The position numbers were made by a program, and so were the translations under genes. 64,000 nucleotides of DNA from Polyporus tsugae (taxonomy: Eukaryota > Basidiomycota > Agaricomycetes > Polyporales > Polyporaceae), in the NCBI GenBank assembly GCA_024305745.1, contig JAHRBS010000014.1:1681501-1745500 (forward strand), given 5' to 3'. Positions 11,729-22,985 of the stretch are shown here, piece after piece; the stretch's first letter is position 1; every line of letters starts with the position of its first letter. The notes under the pieces were generated by a model, which saw only the letters and a list, made by a program, of their open reading frames with translations, was not told the origin of the DNA and ran no database searches.

Positions 11729-14700
11729 AGAACTCAAAATGCGGGGAGGACAGGCGGATACACCGGAAGGAGAGGTCGCAAGGTTCGATGGGTTGGGAGG
11801 TTGCATGTCCAGGGCCTTATACTGGTGTCGAGGCTAGTGTGCGCTACCACAAGTGTAACGACGAAGAGAGGCGTGCAGAGGGAACGGTTTCCCTTTCGAG
11901 AGCGACGCCTCATTTGGAAAAATTCGTGGCGGACGACATCTTTGAAAAAAAGAGAGAAATGGAGGCACCACAATCACAGTACAGTCGCTAGACCGCAACC
12001 TAGCAACGCGAGACATGTACCATGAGACGCGTGCCGCACGAATCGGATATATGGTGCCGTAGCCCCTATGCAAGACCTCAACAGAATAAACAGACAGAAG
12101 GACTCACCGCTCAGAAGGCGATGTGAAGACGGTCCATCAGCCGCAGCACCTTTGTCAAGCTGTCAGACGTGCTAGTAAGTAGACAGTCGGTGCCCTAGAT
12201 CGACCAGACGGTTCAAAAGACGCACCTACGACCAGGAAAGCCCCACAAAACCACCGCTGTCCACTCGCGGCACCATGGGATCCAACAGGAGAAGAGAAAC
12301 ATTCCGAGGACGTAGAAGCTGCTGCGAGTCCCAGTCCCTGGAGGGCGTACGCTCCGGGAGGGCTGCAAGTGACGCCGTCAACTTCCGCTCCTTGAGTACT
12401 CTTCATTGGGAAAACCGTGGTCGGTGGCACGATTCAGCACCGTCAGTGAGGAAGGATGCTTCAATCACCACAACACTTCGAGCAATTGAACGTGCTGAAC
12501 ATTGCTCACCGTGGTGGGGTCGCCATTTGTCTAGAACAAAGGGCGACCCATCCTCTCCGGCCGCAGGCATTGAAAAGGTGCTATACATGATTCACTTGGA
12601 TCAATGTTGAACGAGAGCTTCGAGGGGACGCTGAGGGGACGTGTCAGAGCAAGTGTCAGAGTAGCAAAAGATCCAGCTCCGCCTCGCGATCGGGAGACGG
12701 TTCGGTTTCAAGTTGGTTTTGGAACAGGGCGGCTCAGATTCCCCCGGATGCGGGCCGATACGGCCCGCTGGACTCCAACTTACGCAAACTCGGCGCCGCC
12801 GCCTGGTCACCGTGACGCTCGACACTCTTTACAGCGTACTCGTCGCCTCCAGGCAGGCAGCCAGTTTATAGTTCCATCTTGAGCTCGTACACCACCCTCT
12901 ACTGTTGTGTGCCATCCGAAAAGTGCGACAGACCGAACACAGGAGGCTATTGGTTTCAACCTCGCTGGACTCGGACCTACGGCTCGACTGGTTGCCTCAA
13001 AGTTCACCTTCTGCCTCCCTTAGGGTAAGTCGCTTCTTAAGGGTACAGTTTGAGAACGTAAATGACCGAATTTTATGATAGACAGCGTAATATATCCCCC
13101 TAGGGCGAGCTTAGATGCCACTGGACCCGACCCTCGAAACCAGGAACCTCAACCAAGTATATCGGACGTGCTTAGAATGTCGGGAAGCTTGCTGTCCAAC
13201 CATGGCTATTCATTATCCACAGTGGCTTCGAGGCTACCGACATCCTTCATCCTGATCACCCCTGAAACCGGTTTCACTGACGAATAACAGCCTTGGTGGG
13301 CTATCGATCCAAGAGTGCGTTTTATTTTGACTGTGCTTCTGGATCGCAACGGGTTACTGAGGGGTACGCCATGACTCGCGGTCCTGTCATACCCCACGGT
13401 ACCCATCATCTTCCGGTGCGCATCTAAGGCGCGATCGCAATCTCCGATGAGGAGAACGGGTTGGCTTTCGTGGCTCCCGACGCAGGATGGAAGTACGTTG
13501 GGGAAGGAGGGATCTATTCGCGCACGAGGCGGAGGTGTGGTACCCTGTTCTGGGTTGTATACACGATGGCCGTATATCCGGTTGTGTACACGATGGCCGT
13601 GTATCCGGTTGCGTCAAACGCGCGGCCATCGTGCACACATCCGAGTCCATGGGGGTGTAACTGCTGTACAGCTCTTGCAACTTCTGACACACTTGTAAGG
13701 AACGTACCTAGTATACTGAGCTGGACCGCGGATGTTACGATCAAACGTCACCCAATTACGCTCCTTGTTTCCGGATTGCTCGACAGAGGGTTGGACATGG
13801 GGATACCTGTGGTTAGACCGACCGTGGTGAAGTTTGGAGCGCGTATTCGAGGGTAGTGTGCCAGTTAGGACGGCGCATCGCACAGGAGCAGGAACGTGTA
13901 CCTAGGATGCAAGGCGAGGACGAGAACCTATTGAGCAGAGGAGGTGGTTGAGGTACAAGCCGGGTGTTGTTTGATCATGTGACTGGTCGCGACCACAGTT
14001 TCGTGTCAGGCATCAGGATGTATGTTCATCATACCTCTATTGTCCGACAAATCTAGCTCAATCAAACATTATCTATCCTTTGAGCGCGAGCATCCTCAAA
14101 ATCGACCGTGTAATCGTGCACAATGGCGGCCAAACCATGGTTCACTCGCCAGAAGTCTATAAGAAGCACCGAGGCGCGCCTCCCTCTCTTCTTCCCGTCT
14201 CCCACTCGTCTCTCTCATGGCCACACCCTTAACCACGTACTCCAACATTCGACGCGCCGCCGACAGAGGCGACCACCGTGCGGGGGAGAACGGGAGACGG
14301 AGGGCACCGACTCGATGCTGCTCCACCACGCTTGGAGCTCTGGAACCAGAACGACGCTCCTAAATAAAAGTGAGTGGCTATATTAGGCTGCATTCCCGTC
14401 TTCTGGGTTCGGGCAGCGCCATTCCGCTATCTTGGGTCTCAACCACCGGGTGCCACAGCCTTGGATGTCCTGGCACCGCTGCGCGACTGTCAGGGCTCCT
14501 AGTCACTCCCACACTCCTTTGTCGGGCTGGACAGAGGACGCTCGTGTCCCGTAGCCCTGCACCCCGGCTTGTGATTCTGGAGACTGGCAGCCTTGGATGT
14601 AGCAGCCAGTGTGGTCGGCCTCCGGCCTTCGGTGCACTGCGCCTGCAGCCCGCGTCTGCTACGCCGTCCTGATGGCACAGGGTGCAATGGGCAAGATATC

Positions 14701-15018
14701 AAACACGCAAAGAGAAGTGCAAGCACAAGATCATCGTTGACGGCGGAACGTGAAACAGAAGCTATTGATACATGATAAATACTCGTCGGCAGGCTTCCAT
14801 CCCAGCCTACAACCTTCAAGAACGAACCATCCTCAATCGGGGGACGCATAAATATGGAGATAAACAACGAGGTGCAAGGAGCGAACGCCGGACAAGCCGG
14901 CCCGATAAATACCGACGCCGAGGACGGAGGCAACCAAAGAGTGTCAGGCGTACGTGGACGCGAAAGCAGAACCGGAGACGGAGACGAATAGATACGCATA
15001 ATAAAAGCGCACGCTCGG
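11729..15018. other. Mostly non-coding spacer
   Basis: No gene model could be supported. It contains the probable upstream part of H1, a small tandem/inverted repeat at 13564-13632 (listed separately), and many short frames overlapping on both strands with no shared motif. Read on the minus strand, the part near 15 kb is the 3' side of P5. Confidence 0.4.
13564..13632. repeat. 27-bp tandem pair with inverted half copy
   Basis: Two 27-bp copies of a unit beginning CGATGGCCGTATATCCGGTT (13564-13590, 13591-13617; three differences) are followed at about 13623-13632 by GGCCATCGTG, the inverse of the start of the unit. The block could fold back. Nothing indicates a gene or mobile element around it. 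Confidence 0.65.
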
Positions 15019-15085
15019 CTGGGAAAGCACGACGAAGGTAAGCTGATAGGCAACGATGTGGTGAACATATGCAAGGTGGACTCAC
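15019..15085 (-). other. Candidate 3' UTR intron of P5
   Basis: On the minus strand, about 100 bp after the P5 stop, the sequence GTGAGTCCACC is a good donor. Possible acceptors are CTATCAG (intron end at 15043, 43 nt) and TTTCCCAG (15019, 67 nt). Candidate introns in the same place follow the other four precursor genes. Confidence 0.4.
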
Positions 15086-15182
15086 CCTGTCTGCAGGTCC
15101 GAGACGGCGAAATGGACACGGCCGGTGCGAGAAAAGGGCGACACCGCAGCGGGACACGAAAATGGGGACCGGGATGGGACGT

Positions 15183-15383
15183 TCAGGCGATGACGCAATA
15201 CGCGCCGAATCCGGTGCTGCGATGGTCGAAGTCCGCCGGGGCCTGCTCGAAATCGAGGTCTGGGATGTCTGCCGCATCCATCACAACCGGCGCAACGGGA
15301 GACCCCATCGGGGAGGGGGATGATAGCGCTGGCGGCGGCGACCCCAGGGGGGAGACGGGGAAGGTGATGTCGAAGGTGTCCAT
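15183..15383 (-). CDS. Pheromone precursor P5 (CaaX = CVIA)
   Basis: A 66-residue frame beginning MDTFDITF and ending in 'GFGAYCVIA', a C-a-a-X box that would direct farnesylation of the cysteine, removal of the last three residues and carboxymethylation. The MD-x-F start matches the other four precursors in this window. The open frame extends upstream, but MDTF is the only start giving a precursor-like product. An acidic region precedes the C-terminal peptide; processing probably lies near '...FDHR', leaving a peptide of about ten residues (inference). The middle is unusually rich in Pro/Ser. It stands alone, more than 4 kb from the nearest receptor gene (R3) and 7 kb from R2. Confidence 0.8.
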   Translation of the reverse strand: MDTFDITFPVSPLGSPPPALSSPSPMGSPVAPVVMDAADIPDLDFEQAPADFDHRSTGFGAYCVIA

Positions 15384-17304
15384 GGGTTGTGAGCAGGTGG
15401 ACGGAGTCGCAAGCCGTGGTACAGGTATCTCTCTCGAGGGGGAAGATAAGGCGGGTGTATGAGGAGCGGGTTGCGCAGGGAGGTTTCGGTAAGACTTGGT
15501 GGACGGAGGAGCAGACTGGTTGTTCCTAGCGAACTTTTTCAGCTGCAAGTTGGAGTGGACGATCGAGACGATTGTGGGGGTGTATGGTATGAATGGACTC
15601 ACTTGAGATTTTAAAGTCTTCATAAAGCTCTTTGTGTCCTAAGCGTGTGCTTAGGCCGCAGAGGGGACAATTAACGAGGTGCAAGTGTGGGTAACTCCGG
15701 CTATTGTGCCGCCGGATTCATGGGGGCCTTTGCTTAGCGGCCCGATAGAACGTTCCGAGGCACCTGGTGGGCTTCATCTCTTACAAACGAGCTCGACCTG
15801 GGCTTTTTTTGGGGGGGAGGTGGGAAAGATTTCGGCTCTTCCAAATCCCGTTGACGTCGATCGCGAGATGCTTTGGATGTATGGCCCGGGATGAACATCA
15901 AAAGATAAGGAGCCGGTAGTGAGCGGACCACTGACACTCAGCGGGCTCCAGGCAGTACCTTCTACTCCAAAACAGCTGCAGCTTTAAGGGCAAAGCAGGA
16001 GACGTTACGGCCGCGCGCGACAGTGACCAGAAGAGAATCTTATGATCGGAGCGACCGTCGGAGGAGGCCGGGACCCATGAACAGGAGACGCCCGCCTTGT
16101 TTACCAAATAAGTACAAATACTAGAGAATTGCCGCGCTGGCGCGGCTTAACCTTGGGTATGGAGCGACGGGCTAACAGTAAGGCTGTTCGAGAGGGCATC
16201 GTTGAGCAGTGTCGCCACCGTCGCAGCAATATCTTGTGGTAGGTGTGACTCAGTGAGGGGCTAAGGGCACCGCGCCGGGGGTAGCGAGCTTCGGGTGCGC
16301 GCGGGTGAGTCGCGTACAATGACCGTCGCGACACAGTGATACGTAGCCTGCGTCAGTGGGAGAGTTCACGCGCAATATTGCGTAGAAGAGTTTGGCATCC
16401 ACTCCAAGCGCACCAAAAGTTTTACTGAAAGGGGAGGAGGGAGACGTGGTGAGCCGAATGCAGCCGAGCTTAGGGTGAAACCGGGTGAGTTGATCGGTTG
16501 ATGTGGGCGCTTCAATTTTGACAGTCCAGTAACCCCCAGGTCAAGCTTGAAGTTGAACGTTCTGAACGTTTGAACCATGCTCGTCGTGAGTCACGGTCAC
16601 TGTCCTGTCCAGAGTCTACATACCATTACAATAGATATCTAGATTCCTATGGCCTCACAGTCCCTATGTACATCTTCATCCCAACCAAGAATCCGCAAAA
16701 GCAACTAGAGAAGACATACGCAGGTGGAGAGCTGAGCATGATTTAGCACCAAGGAAGGTGTTTGTTTTTGTGCAAACGTTCCCCGTATTGACCTTATGGG
16801 CAGTGTTGCAAGTCCGCTAGGTTCCATTGTTCACGTTCCACGTGAATTGTGCCCGTTCTGTGTTCTCTGAGAGACGGCGTCTACGAACAATGATTATCCT
16901 CAAATTCCTTTGTTCGCCCAAACAGTCCACGCTCAGTAACATCCTTTTCGTATGTAGCTTGCGTGTCGGCTTTCATCGGCATCATCCTCGCGTTGGTCCC
17001 CTGCAATTGATACCTTCCAAGCTTCGGGACATTCCCTGTTCATCTTGAACGGTTCACGTTCTGCACGGCGTCGAATCTCCAATGTCGGCCCCATCTGATG
17101 CGGCATCTGTACGTCCACCTTGGTTTTGTGCATTCACCAGGGCTAATTTGGTTACCGCGTCATAGATTCTAATCACTAGCACCCTCGCCAACCCGCTTAC
17201 CTCGCTGTCAGTCAGTAGGCGTTCACATATGATTCCAGTCGTCTAGAGTATTAATCTTATTCACGTTATTCCTACACTCGCCCTGACGTCAACATTCCTA
17301 GAAA

Positions 17305-17769
17305 ATGTCGACGGTCGTTGAGGATCTGTGGGGCATCAGCTCCCTTTGGTCATCCTGGAGATCCGCTCAGCAAGAGTGGGATCTATACTTACCGCAATCT
17401 CTTCAGGACACTCTGGTGAGGGCTCTTCCTTTCTGTTCCCACTGTCACTCCCCATACCCTTTTTCGTCGTCAAGTGCAATGGGTTATCCACCATCTGCGT
17501 TGCCTCCGCATACTCTACCTCCTTCGTCCCTACGTCTCACTAATTGCTTCTTCCACGGCCAGCAGATCTTATCCCAGCTAACCTAGGATTATCCTATGCC
17601 TTACGCACCTCAGCTTGTCGCTTCCCCTACTTGTATCCTGCGAAGCTATTTACTCCGCCGAGAACGGGACGAATTATCCCCTCTGGGTGTGCCAGGTGTC
17701 CCCAGTACGCTATATCGCTGCTGTCGACGTCAAGGACGTTGACCTCATCGACAAGGACTGTCCGTGAAA
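17305..17769 (+). CDS. Weak candidate gene fragment
   Basis: An ATG frame 'MSTVVEDLWGISSLWSSW...' runs 37 codons to a possible GTGAGG donor. About 270 bp further on, a frame ending at about 17767 reads 'NYPLWVCQVSPVRYIAAVDV' and looks protein-like in composition. I could not join the two with confident splice sites and recognise no family. It may be a decayed gene. Confidence 0.2.
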
Positions 17770-19146
17770 CTGCACTTACACAATAAGTATGCTTTGAGTT
17801 GCTTTGCATGATACCCAAGGCGAGGCTCAGTTACTATTGCATATGTAGTGATGCCTACTGCCAGTGGCGGCCATGAGAGTCGCCCTCATTCATCCATGCT
17901 GGCCCTATATCTATCGACGTTCCACACACGCCTCGGAGTCCGCCTGGATCTTCATGAAGGTCGCCATCGCTGACCGTCAACCCGTCGACTGTACAATCTA
18001 TCGGGTCCAAAGGTGCTCCCCTGGCCCCATCCTCTCGATCTCCCGCTCTCTGTTTCACCGTCCTACTTCGTACTCTCATGTCTGCCTAGCCCTGTAATAG
18101 TGAATATTTTTAAGTGTAGATAGCACTATTCGATAGCTATGATCTATCTCCGAGCGCACTGTTCACACTTACCTGGCACTATCCCGTCGCGCGGGCCCCG
18201 CTTGCGGTTATTATACCTGTAACAGCTTGAAGCGTCCGCCTTTGACTCAACCGATGTATTTAGTTGTCGCGAACTTGATGCGCTGTAATTAATCGTATAT
18301 AATCTTGAGATTTATACGTGTCCGACAAGTCGAAATACCGCGCAGTGCGCTCCTTGGCTCTGTGGTTGAGAGTATCAGTGGTAGAGACGACAACGGCCAG
18401 TGCCGTGGGTGACTTGGACCACGCAAGCTACGACTTCTGAAAGGAAATAGGAGACCGACCGACCCGCCGCTGGTGGCGGCATGTGAAGCTCTCGGTTCTC
18501 AATGAAGAAAGGGTGCGAGTATTCATAGGATGAAGAGGAAGCGTCGACAGTGGTGGCAGTGGATGACCCACGACACGCAACCGCCAAGACACGATTTGAG
18601 ATTTCGGCTCCCCCTGGCTCTCTCGGACTCATTCTAGTAGGTGATATCGAATCAAAATCTGTCATGGGAGATAGAGACAGAGGTAAGCAGTCGGTCATGG
18701 GCTATGGGAGAATCCAAAGCACGGGGGTGGTTAAGGACGATCGCGGCTGACAGAGCGCCTTTCCATGGGAGGGCCATTGTCGACAGCGTTTGTCCTATGC
18801 AGCCAGCTTCATTCTAATCAAAATGCCATCACATCGTCAAAGAGGGTGGTGATCCATTGTGCGCCGCTTTTGGCTCTGAATACTTGGAGCAGCAGGAACG
18901 GGCTGCCTATATTAGGGGTCAGTCTGCTGTCAAGCCCCAAGCTTTTAACCGTCGTGACAGCCCGGTATGGTCCTGTCATCCTAGTCCGACTCTGCTGCTT
19001 AAATCGCCGCTACTCTCGTCGCTTCCTGCTCAGACCCGGGCTTGTCGTGTTTGACCGCCTCATCCATCCGAGTCGCGCAAATTCGCGCATGCGCAGAAGC
19101 TACTTGACAGGCTTACCCAGCGGTGCCGCCGCTTGACTTCAGGTCC

Positions 19147-19187
19147 AGGTCCGGTGCTACCACGATAGGCTAGGTGGCACCGGACCT
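19147..19187. repeat. Short inverted repeat (hairpin)
   Basis: Arms AGGTCCGGTGCTACC (19147-19161) and GGTGGCACCGGACCT (19173-19187) pair over 15 bp with a single G-T wobble, leaving an 11-base loop. It lies about 570 bp beyond the R3 stop. No terminator-like T tract follows, and no such role is expected in a eukaryote. Confidence 0.7.
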
Positions 19188-19753
19188 CCGAGCCAAAGTT
19201 CAGCCCTTCGGGTTCTAGCCGTGGTTCAAGTTACCACGCTTCGCTTATCTGGAGAGCGCCATCCCGGACGGATAATTTCGAATGGGGGTTGGTTTACGAC
19301 ACGGGTGTGACGACTCGCCAGAGTATGACGGTGGCCATGACCATTGACGTCGACGCGACACGATAACGACCACGTCGCACCACCAGAGCCGCTCAGGCCA
19401 TTCAAGTTGATGGTACGTGCCATCACGACATCTACGGAGGGAAGGACACAACCAGATCAGCTCAGGCAGGGATGCGAGAAAGCATCACTTGGAATGACAC
19501 TACCTGTCGACGGCAAGGATGGGCGATACAGATGATTGTCAGCGGTTGGAGGCACTACGAAGGCAAGTGAGGAGGAAAACGATGCAATTCAAGACTAGTG
19601 ATACAGATTCAGGTCTAAGTTACGAACAGCAGAAGCCCGCCATGTGGTGACGGAACTAAAGAAGGATGTACGATGTAATGACGACTAGCAGGGTATGGAT
19701 ACAAAACCACGATGGAGTGAGATGAGAAAAATTTGGACAAAGGTGAGCACAGA

Positions 19754-21221
19754 TCATACCACGTCGTGACGCTCGTAAAAGACATGATCGTCGCAGGAAA
19801 GGTCCGATGCGGTCGCTGCTGTCGACGGCGTGATAGGTGTATCGGGGAACTTTTCGTAATGCGGATCGGCGGAAAGCGTCGACATATCCTCGGAAACCAG
19901 TGAGGAGGTGAAAGAAGGGAAGACGGGACGCGGCGGGCGCACGCTGTACACCGGCAGGGCTTCCACGTCTTCTTTGAGCCGCCAGTCCCCGGCCATTTTG
20001 GCTTTGCTGTCTTTGATCTTGATTGCACCCTTGGCCGAACGCTCTGGAAAGAACGTGCGGAAAGGTGGCAGGTTGCGGATCCACATGAACGACTTGCGGT
20101 AGTGGATCCTGGCCTCCTGGGCGAACCCGAAGAACCCGAAGAAGACAAACGCACAGAAGGGCGCGAGCCAGCGGCTCAGCTCGAACGAAATGATGGCGTT
20201 TTTGTCCATGCGCCAAAGGACGGCGGGAAACTGGTCGACTTTGGAGTAGTTGAAATGCGTGTCCTCCCAGCTGATCCATGGATGCATGGGGCCTGCAGCG
20301 AGGTTGAGATAGAGGCCGTACGCGGAGATGGGAATGGTGAACAGGATTTCGAAGGAGGCGATGGCCATGAGACGGAAGTAGCGATTGGGCGTGAGTGACG
20401 TATTGGACGTAAGGTAGGCGTTGAATTGTGCGCGACGACGGATGAAGTTGATCAAAGTAAGTACTAAGAAGGAAGCATCAGCTCAAGTACTGTGTGCGAT
20501 CATAGTAGCTGTACGCACCGCAGTAGGTTCCTGATACAAGCGAAATGACGAGCGGCCAGAGGTACGAGAACGGATACGCCAAAGGGGTGTTGTAGGTGTA
20601 TACATAGCACCCAATCCCTTCGTAGATGTCGAACCGGTGGCCGGATACGATATATTCTGGGCCAAGCGAGTCAGGAACTGCGGGAAACCCATCCCAAGGA
20701 ACGATTACGCACGAAATGCAATTTGGAGAAGAGGGATGCCAACGGCTATGCAGAGATCTATCAGGATACCTTTCCGCTTCTGCACAGTGACGTTAATGAA
20801 AGTCGCCTAGAGTATCAGAATGCTCGACTGACCTCCGCAAGTGTAATGTTAACAGATTTGATAGATGCGATATTGTAAAGCCTTCTCTGAATGCACAGAG
20901 AGGAGGCAGGAAGCGCAACAGCAACAGCAACTATGAGCCGAGATGCTGCAAGCCAGCCCGGTGAGAGATGCACGAAACCAACCGACGCAGGGACAACTCA
21001 CAAATGTCGCACCAGATAGGCACAGAATTGATCGCGTTGTCACTCCAAACTATGGAATTGACACCAAGGTTCAGGCAAGCGATCGCGGTCCATAGCATGA
21101 AGAGGCATGTCCCTGCATTCCAAGCTTGGAGGTGCCAAGGCAGGGGAATTAACGCGAGAAGGGCACCAGCGAAAGCGAGGACAGGAAAGGCAGGATACGT
21201 ATGGTCGAAGGAGCTGAGCAT
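19754..21221 (-). CDS. STE3: STE3-type pheromone receptor R3
   Basis: Seven-transmembrane pheromone receptor. Exons on the minus strand: 21221-21002, 20945-20833, 20779-20713, 20656-20519 and 20463-19754, an intact 415-residue frame. TM1 starts after MLSSFDHTYPAF; 'WNAGTCLFMLW' marks TM2, 'VSGHRFDIYEG' the loop after TM4, and 'TPNRYFRLMAIAS' precedes TM6. The tail has many Ser/Pro and ends 'YERHDVV'. Intron positions partly match R4/R5: the 138-nt exon encoding TM5 is shared, and exons 2+3 here (113+67 nt) equal their single 180-nt exon, so R3 has one extra intron. It is divergently arranged with P1 and P2 over about 600 bp, the arrangement expected of a mating-specific pheromone/receptor unit. 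Confidence 0.93.
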
Positions 21222-21822
21222 AACGCCGAGGAGATGGGGTGTGAGTCAAAGACAAGGGAGTGAGCACGACCGAGTGGCGCAGACATATTGTAAAGTTGGC
21301 GGAGGACTTTATTCACCACCAAAATCGTCGTCGAACAATGAAGCGTTGGCAGCCCCACCAGCGTCTAAAATCCGGCCGGCCTCCGTGCACCGGCATCATT
21401 GTTCACAGATCGGACAATTATCGGCAATATCCGAGATCGACCACGCTTCCTCCTTCGTTAGACGCGTAAACAATGGTATCCTCGCACCACCGTGTCTTCA
21501 GTGGCTGATTCATGTTCACGTCAGCAGCGGTCAGCTATGTGCAGCTATGTACACGTTGTGTCCATTTTTCTAGCGGCCCCTTTTGTTCGCATCCTTGATC
21601 ATGGACCTCTCCAAGTCCTGGCTCGTCCTCAAACGGCACTTGCTGAAGTTTAAGTCCGGCCCCGCCGTCCGCTCGACAGTAGTATATAATCGGGCGTCTG
21701 TGCTTTGCTTGGTGGACCAACTTAACTCCCTCGTCGGTCACTGTTTACCATTTTGCATCCTTTCCCGCCTACCACTGAGGCATAACCATATCTCCGCCAT
21801 TCCCGTCTCAGCGCTCTGCTCT
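21222..21822. other. Divergent promoter region R3/P1
   Basis: About 600 bp shared by two genes transcribed away from each other. A TATATAA at 21683-21689 lies 134 bp before the P1 start. No coding frame of note. A common upstream control element for the receptor and pheromone genes would be expected here, but I cannot identify one by eye. Confidence 0.5.
21683..21689 (+). promoter_or_regulatory. TATA box candidate for P1
   Basis: TATATAA, 134 bp upstream of the P1 ATG, followed by a pyrimidine-rich stretch. Position and sequence fit a core promoter; P2, P3 and P4 have TATAA-type sequences at similar distances (170-220 bp). Confidence 0.5.
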
Positions 21823-21996
21823 ATGGACATCTTCGAACTCATGCACGACTTATTCCTCGAACCCGAGCTCGAGGTCGGGCTCGTGTCGCCATCGCCACTG
21901 CATTCCGAAGACACGTCTCTTGTCAACGACCTACCAGTGCCCGTCGATAGCGAGCACCAGCCATCGTCGTCGCACTTCTGGTGCATTATTGCTTAA
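21823..21996 (+). CDS. Pheromone precursor P1 (CaaX = CIIA)
   Basis: A 57-residue precursor of a farnesylated peptide pheromone. It begins MDIFELMH and ends 'SSSHFWCIIA', so Cys54 is the predicted prenylation site. Basidiomycete precursors are usually cleaved after a Glu-Arg/His-type pair; here '...DSEHQ...' supplies Glu-His nine residues before the cysteine. The propeptide is acidic, as usual. It is transcribed away from R3 and toward P2 and R4. It should not activate the receptor of its own unit if this is a self-incompatible mating locus, but which receptor it fits cannot be told from sequence. Confidence 0.88.
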   Translation: MDIFELMHDLFLEPELEVGLVSPSPLHSEDTSLVNDLPVPVDSEHQPSSSHFWCIIA

Positions 21997-22001
21997 CGAC
22001 G

Positions 22002-22060
22002 GTGAGCAATGGACACCTATTTGCCTTCCGGATACCGACTTACCAGTGTCATGCTCTCAG
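22002..22060 (+). other. Candidate 3' UTR intron of P1
   Basis: Five bases after the P1 stop a GTGAGC donor appears. Acceptors are ACCAG (22046, 45 nt) or CTCTCAG (22060, 59 nt), with a CTTAC-like branch sequence between. It parallels candidate introns behind P2-P5. Confidence 0.45.
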
Positions 22061-22610
22061 TACGAAGTGTAGCTTGTTACTTTTCAAATTGCACTCCCAG
22101 GGATCGAGGTTTGGTACATCATTGCCGCTTTGATTCGATGTTCTGACCCATCCCTTCGCCAACAGGTCGTTACCCCTATCGGACGTACTCTCTTTCCCGT
22201 TCCTTCGTATTCTTATTTTTTATTTGCCGTGCCTTGTATTGTATTGGTGGCAACACGCAACCAACTGCATATTTCATTAAAACCCGTATTGCTTGATGCA
22301 TCATCTCTCCGGCACAACGCTATCGGTGGTGTCATTGGGCCGCCAAGCAGATCGCCACAAGTCGCGGCAGCCCATCCAATGATCTGATTATTCTTGCGAC
22401 GAAACATCTTCGAGGGCCTAATTTAAATGCAGGCTGTGATCGATCGCACCGTGACGAGACAAGTCTTCAATTTTGACGAATAATCCGAGAACCTGAAGGG
22501 CTGCTTGTGCCAGGTTAACTGCCATAGCGCCCCCTTCATGTTTGCATTCCTTGTTTTTGCGCATGGCGTCCGGTCAATACCTCAGGCTCAACCCGACCCG
22601 ACGTATCGAC

Positions 22611-22616
22611 TATAAG
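22611..22616 (+). promoter_or_regulatory. TATA-like element for P2
   Basis: TATAAG 217 bp upstream of the P2 ATG, within an otherwise gene-free 770-bp spacer between P1 and P2. Confidence 0.35.
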
Positions 22617-22832
22617 CTTCTCAGTTGTATGTGCCAAGTATGCACTACACAGAGTATTCTCACACCCGCCACTACTAGTCCCTCCCGTACAATAAGTCCA
22701 TACCCGCATTGTTCCACAATCATAGCTCTTGCACAATAGCCGTTTTCTCTCTCTAATAAGGACCAGAGCCACGCGCCCACACTCGCCTAACATCCCCAGT
22801 CTACTCAGCACGTTTCCTCCCCTCTTGCTATC

Positions 22833-22985
22833 ATGGACGAATTCTTCATTATCGCCGAACCCATCCCTGTCGACCAGCCTTCTGACACTGACAGCGAGTC
22901 GTTGGCTGTGCCCACAGTCGACTGTCCCTCCGACTTTGAACAGTATGGCTCCGGACAGAACACATTCTTTTGCGTAGTAGCATGA
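22833..22985 (+). CDS. Pheromone precursor P2 (CaaX = CVVA)
   Basis: A 50-residue precursor. It begins MDEFFIIAEP, has an acidic middle and ends 'SGQNTFFCVVA'. Cysteine 47 is the predicted farnesylation site, followed by two aliphatic residues and Ala. Processing likely falls around '...DFEQYG', giving a peptide of about ten residues (inference). The mature region is quite different from P1 (aromatic pair FF before the Cys instead of FW), so the two should be recognised by different receptors. Lies between P1 and R4, all on the + strand. Confidence 0.87.
   Translation: MDEFFIIAEPIPVDQPSDTDSESLAVPTVDCPSDFEQYGSGQNTFFCVVA

Larger units (their letters stand above)
15384..19753. other. Spacer between P5 and R3
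   Basis: Promoter side of P5, then about 4 kb with no firm gene. Contents: a weak gene-like stretch at 17305-17769 and a hairpin at 19147-19187 (both listed separately). Remaining frames are short and overlapping. The last 200 bp hold the 3' UTR of R3. Confidence 0.4.
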
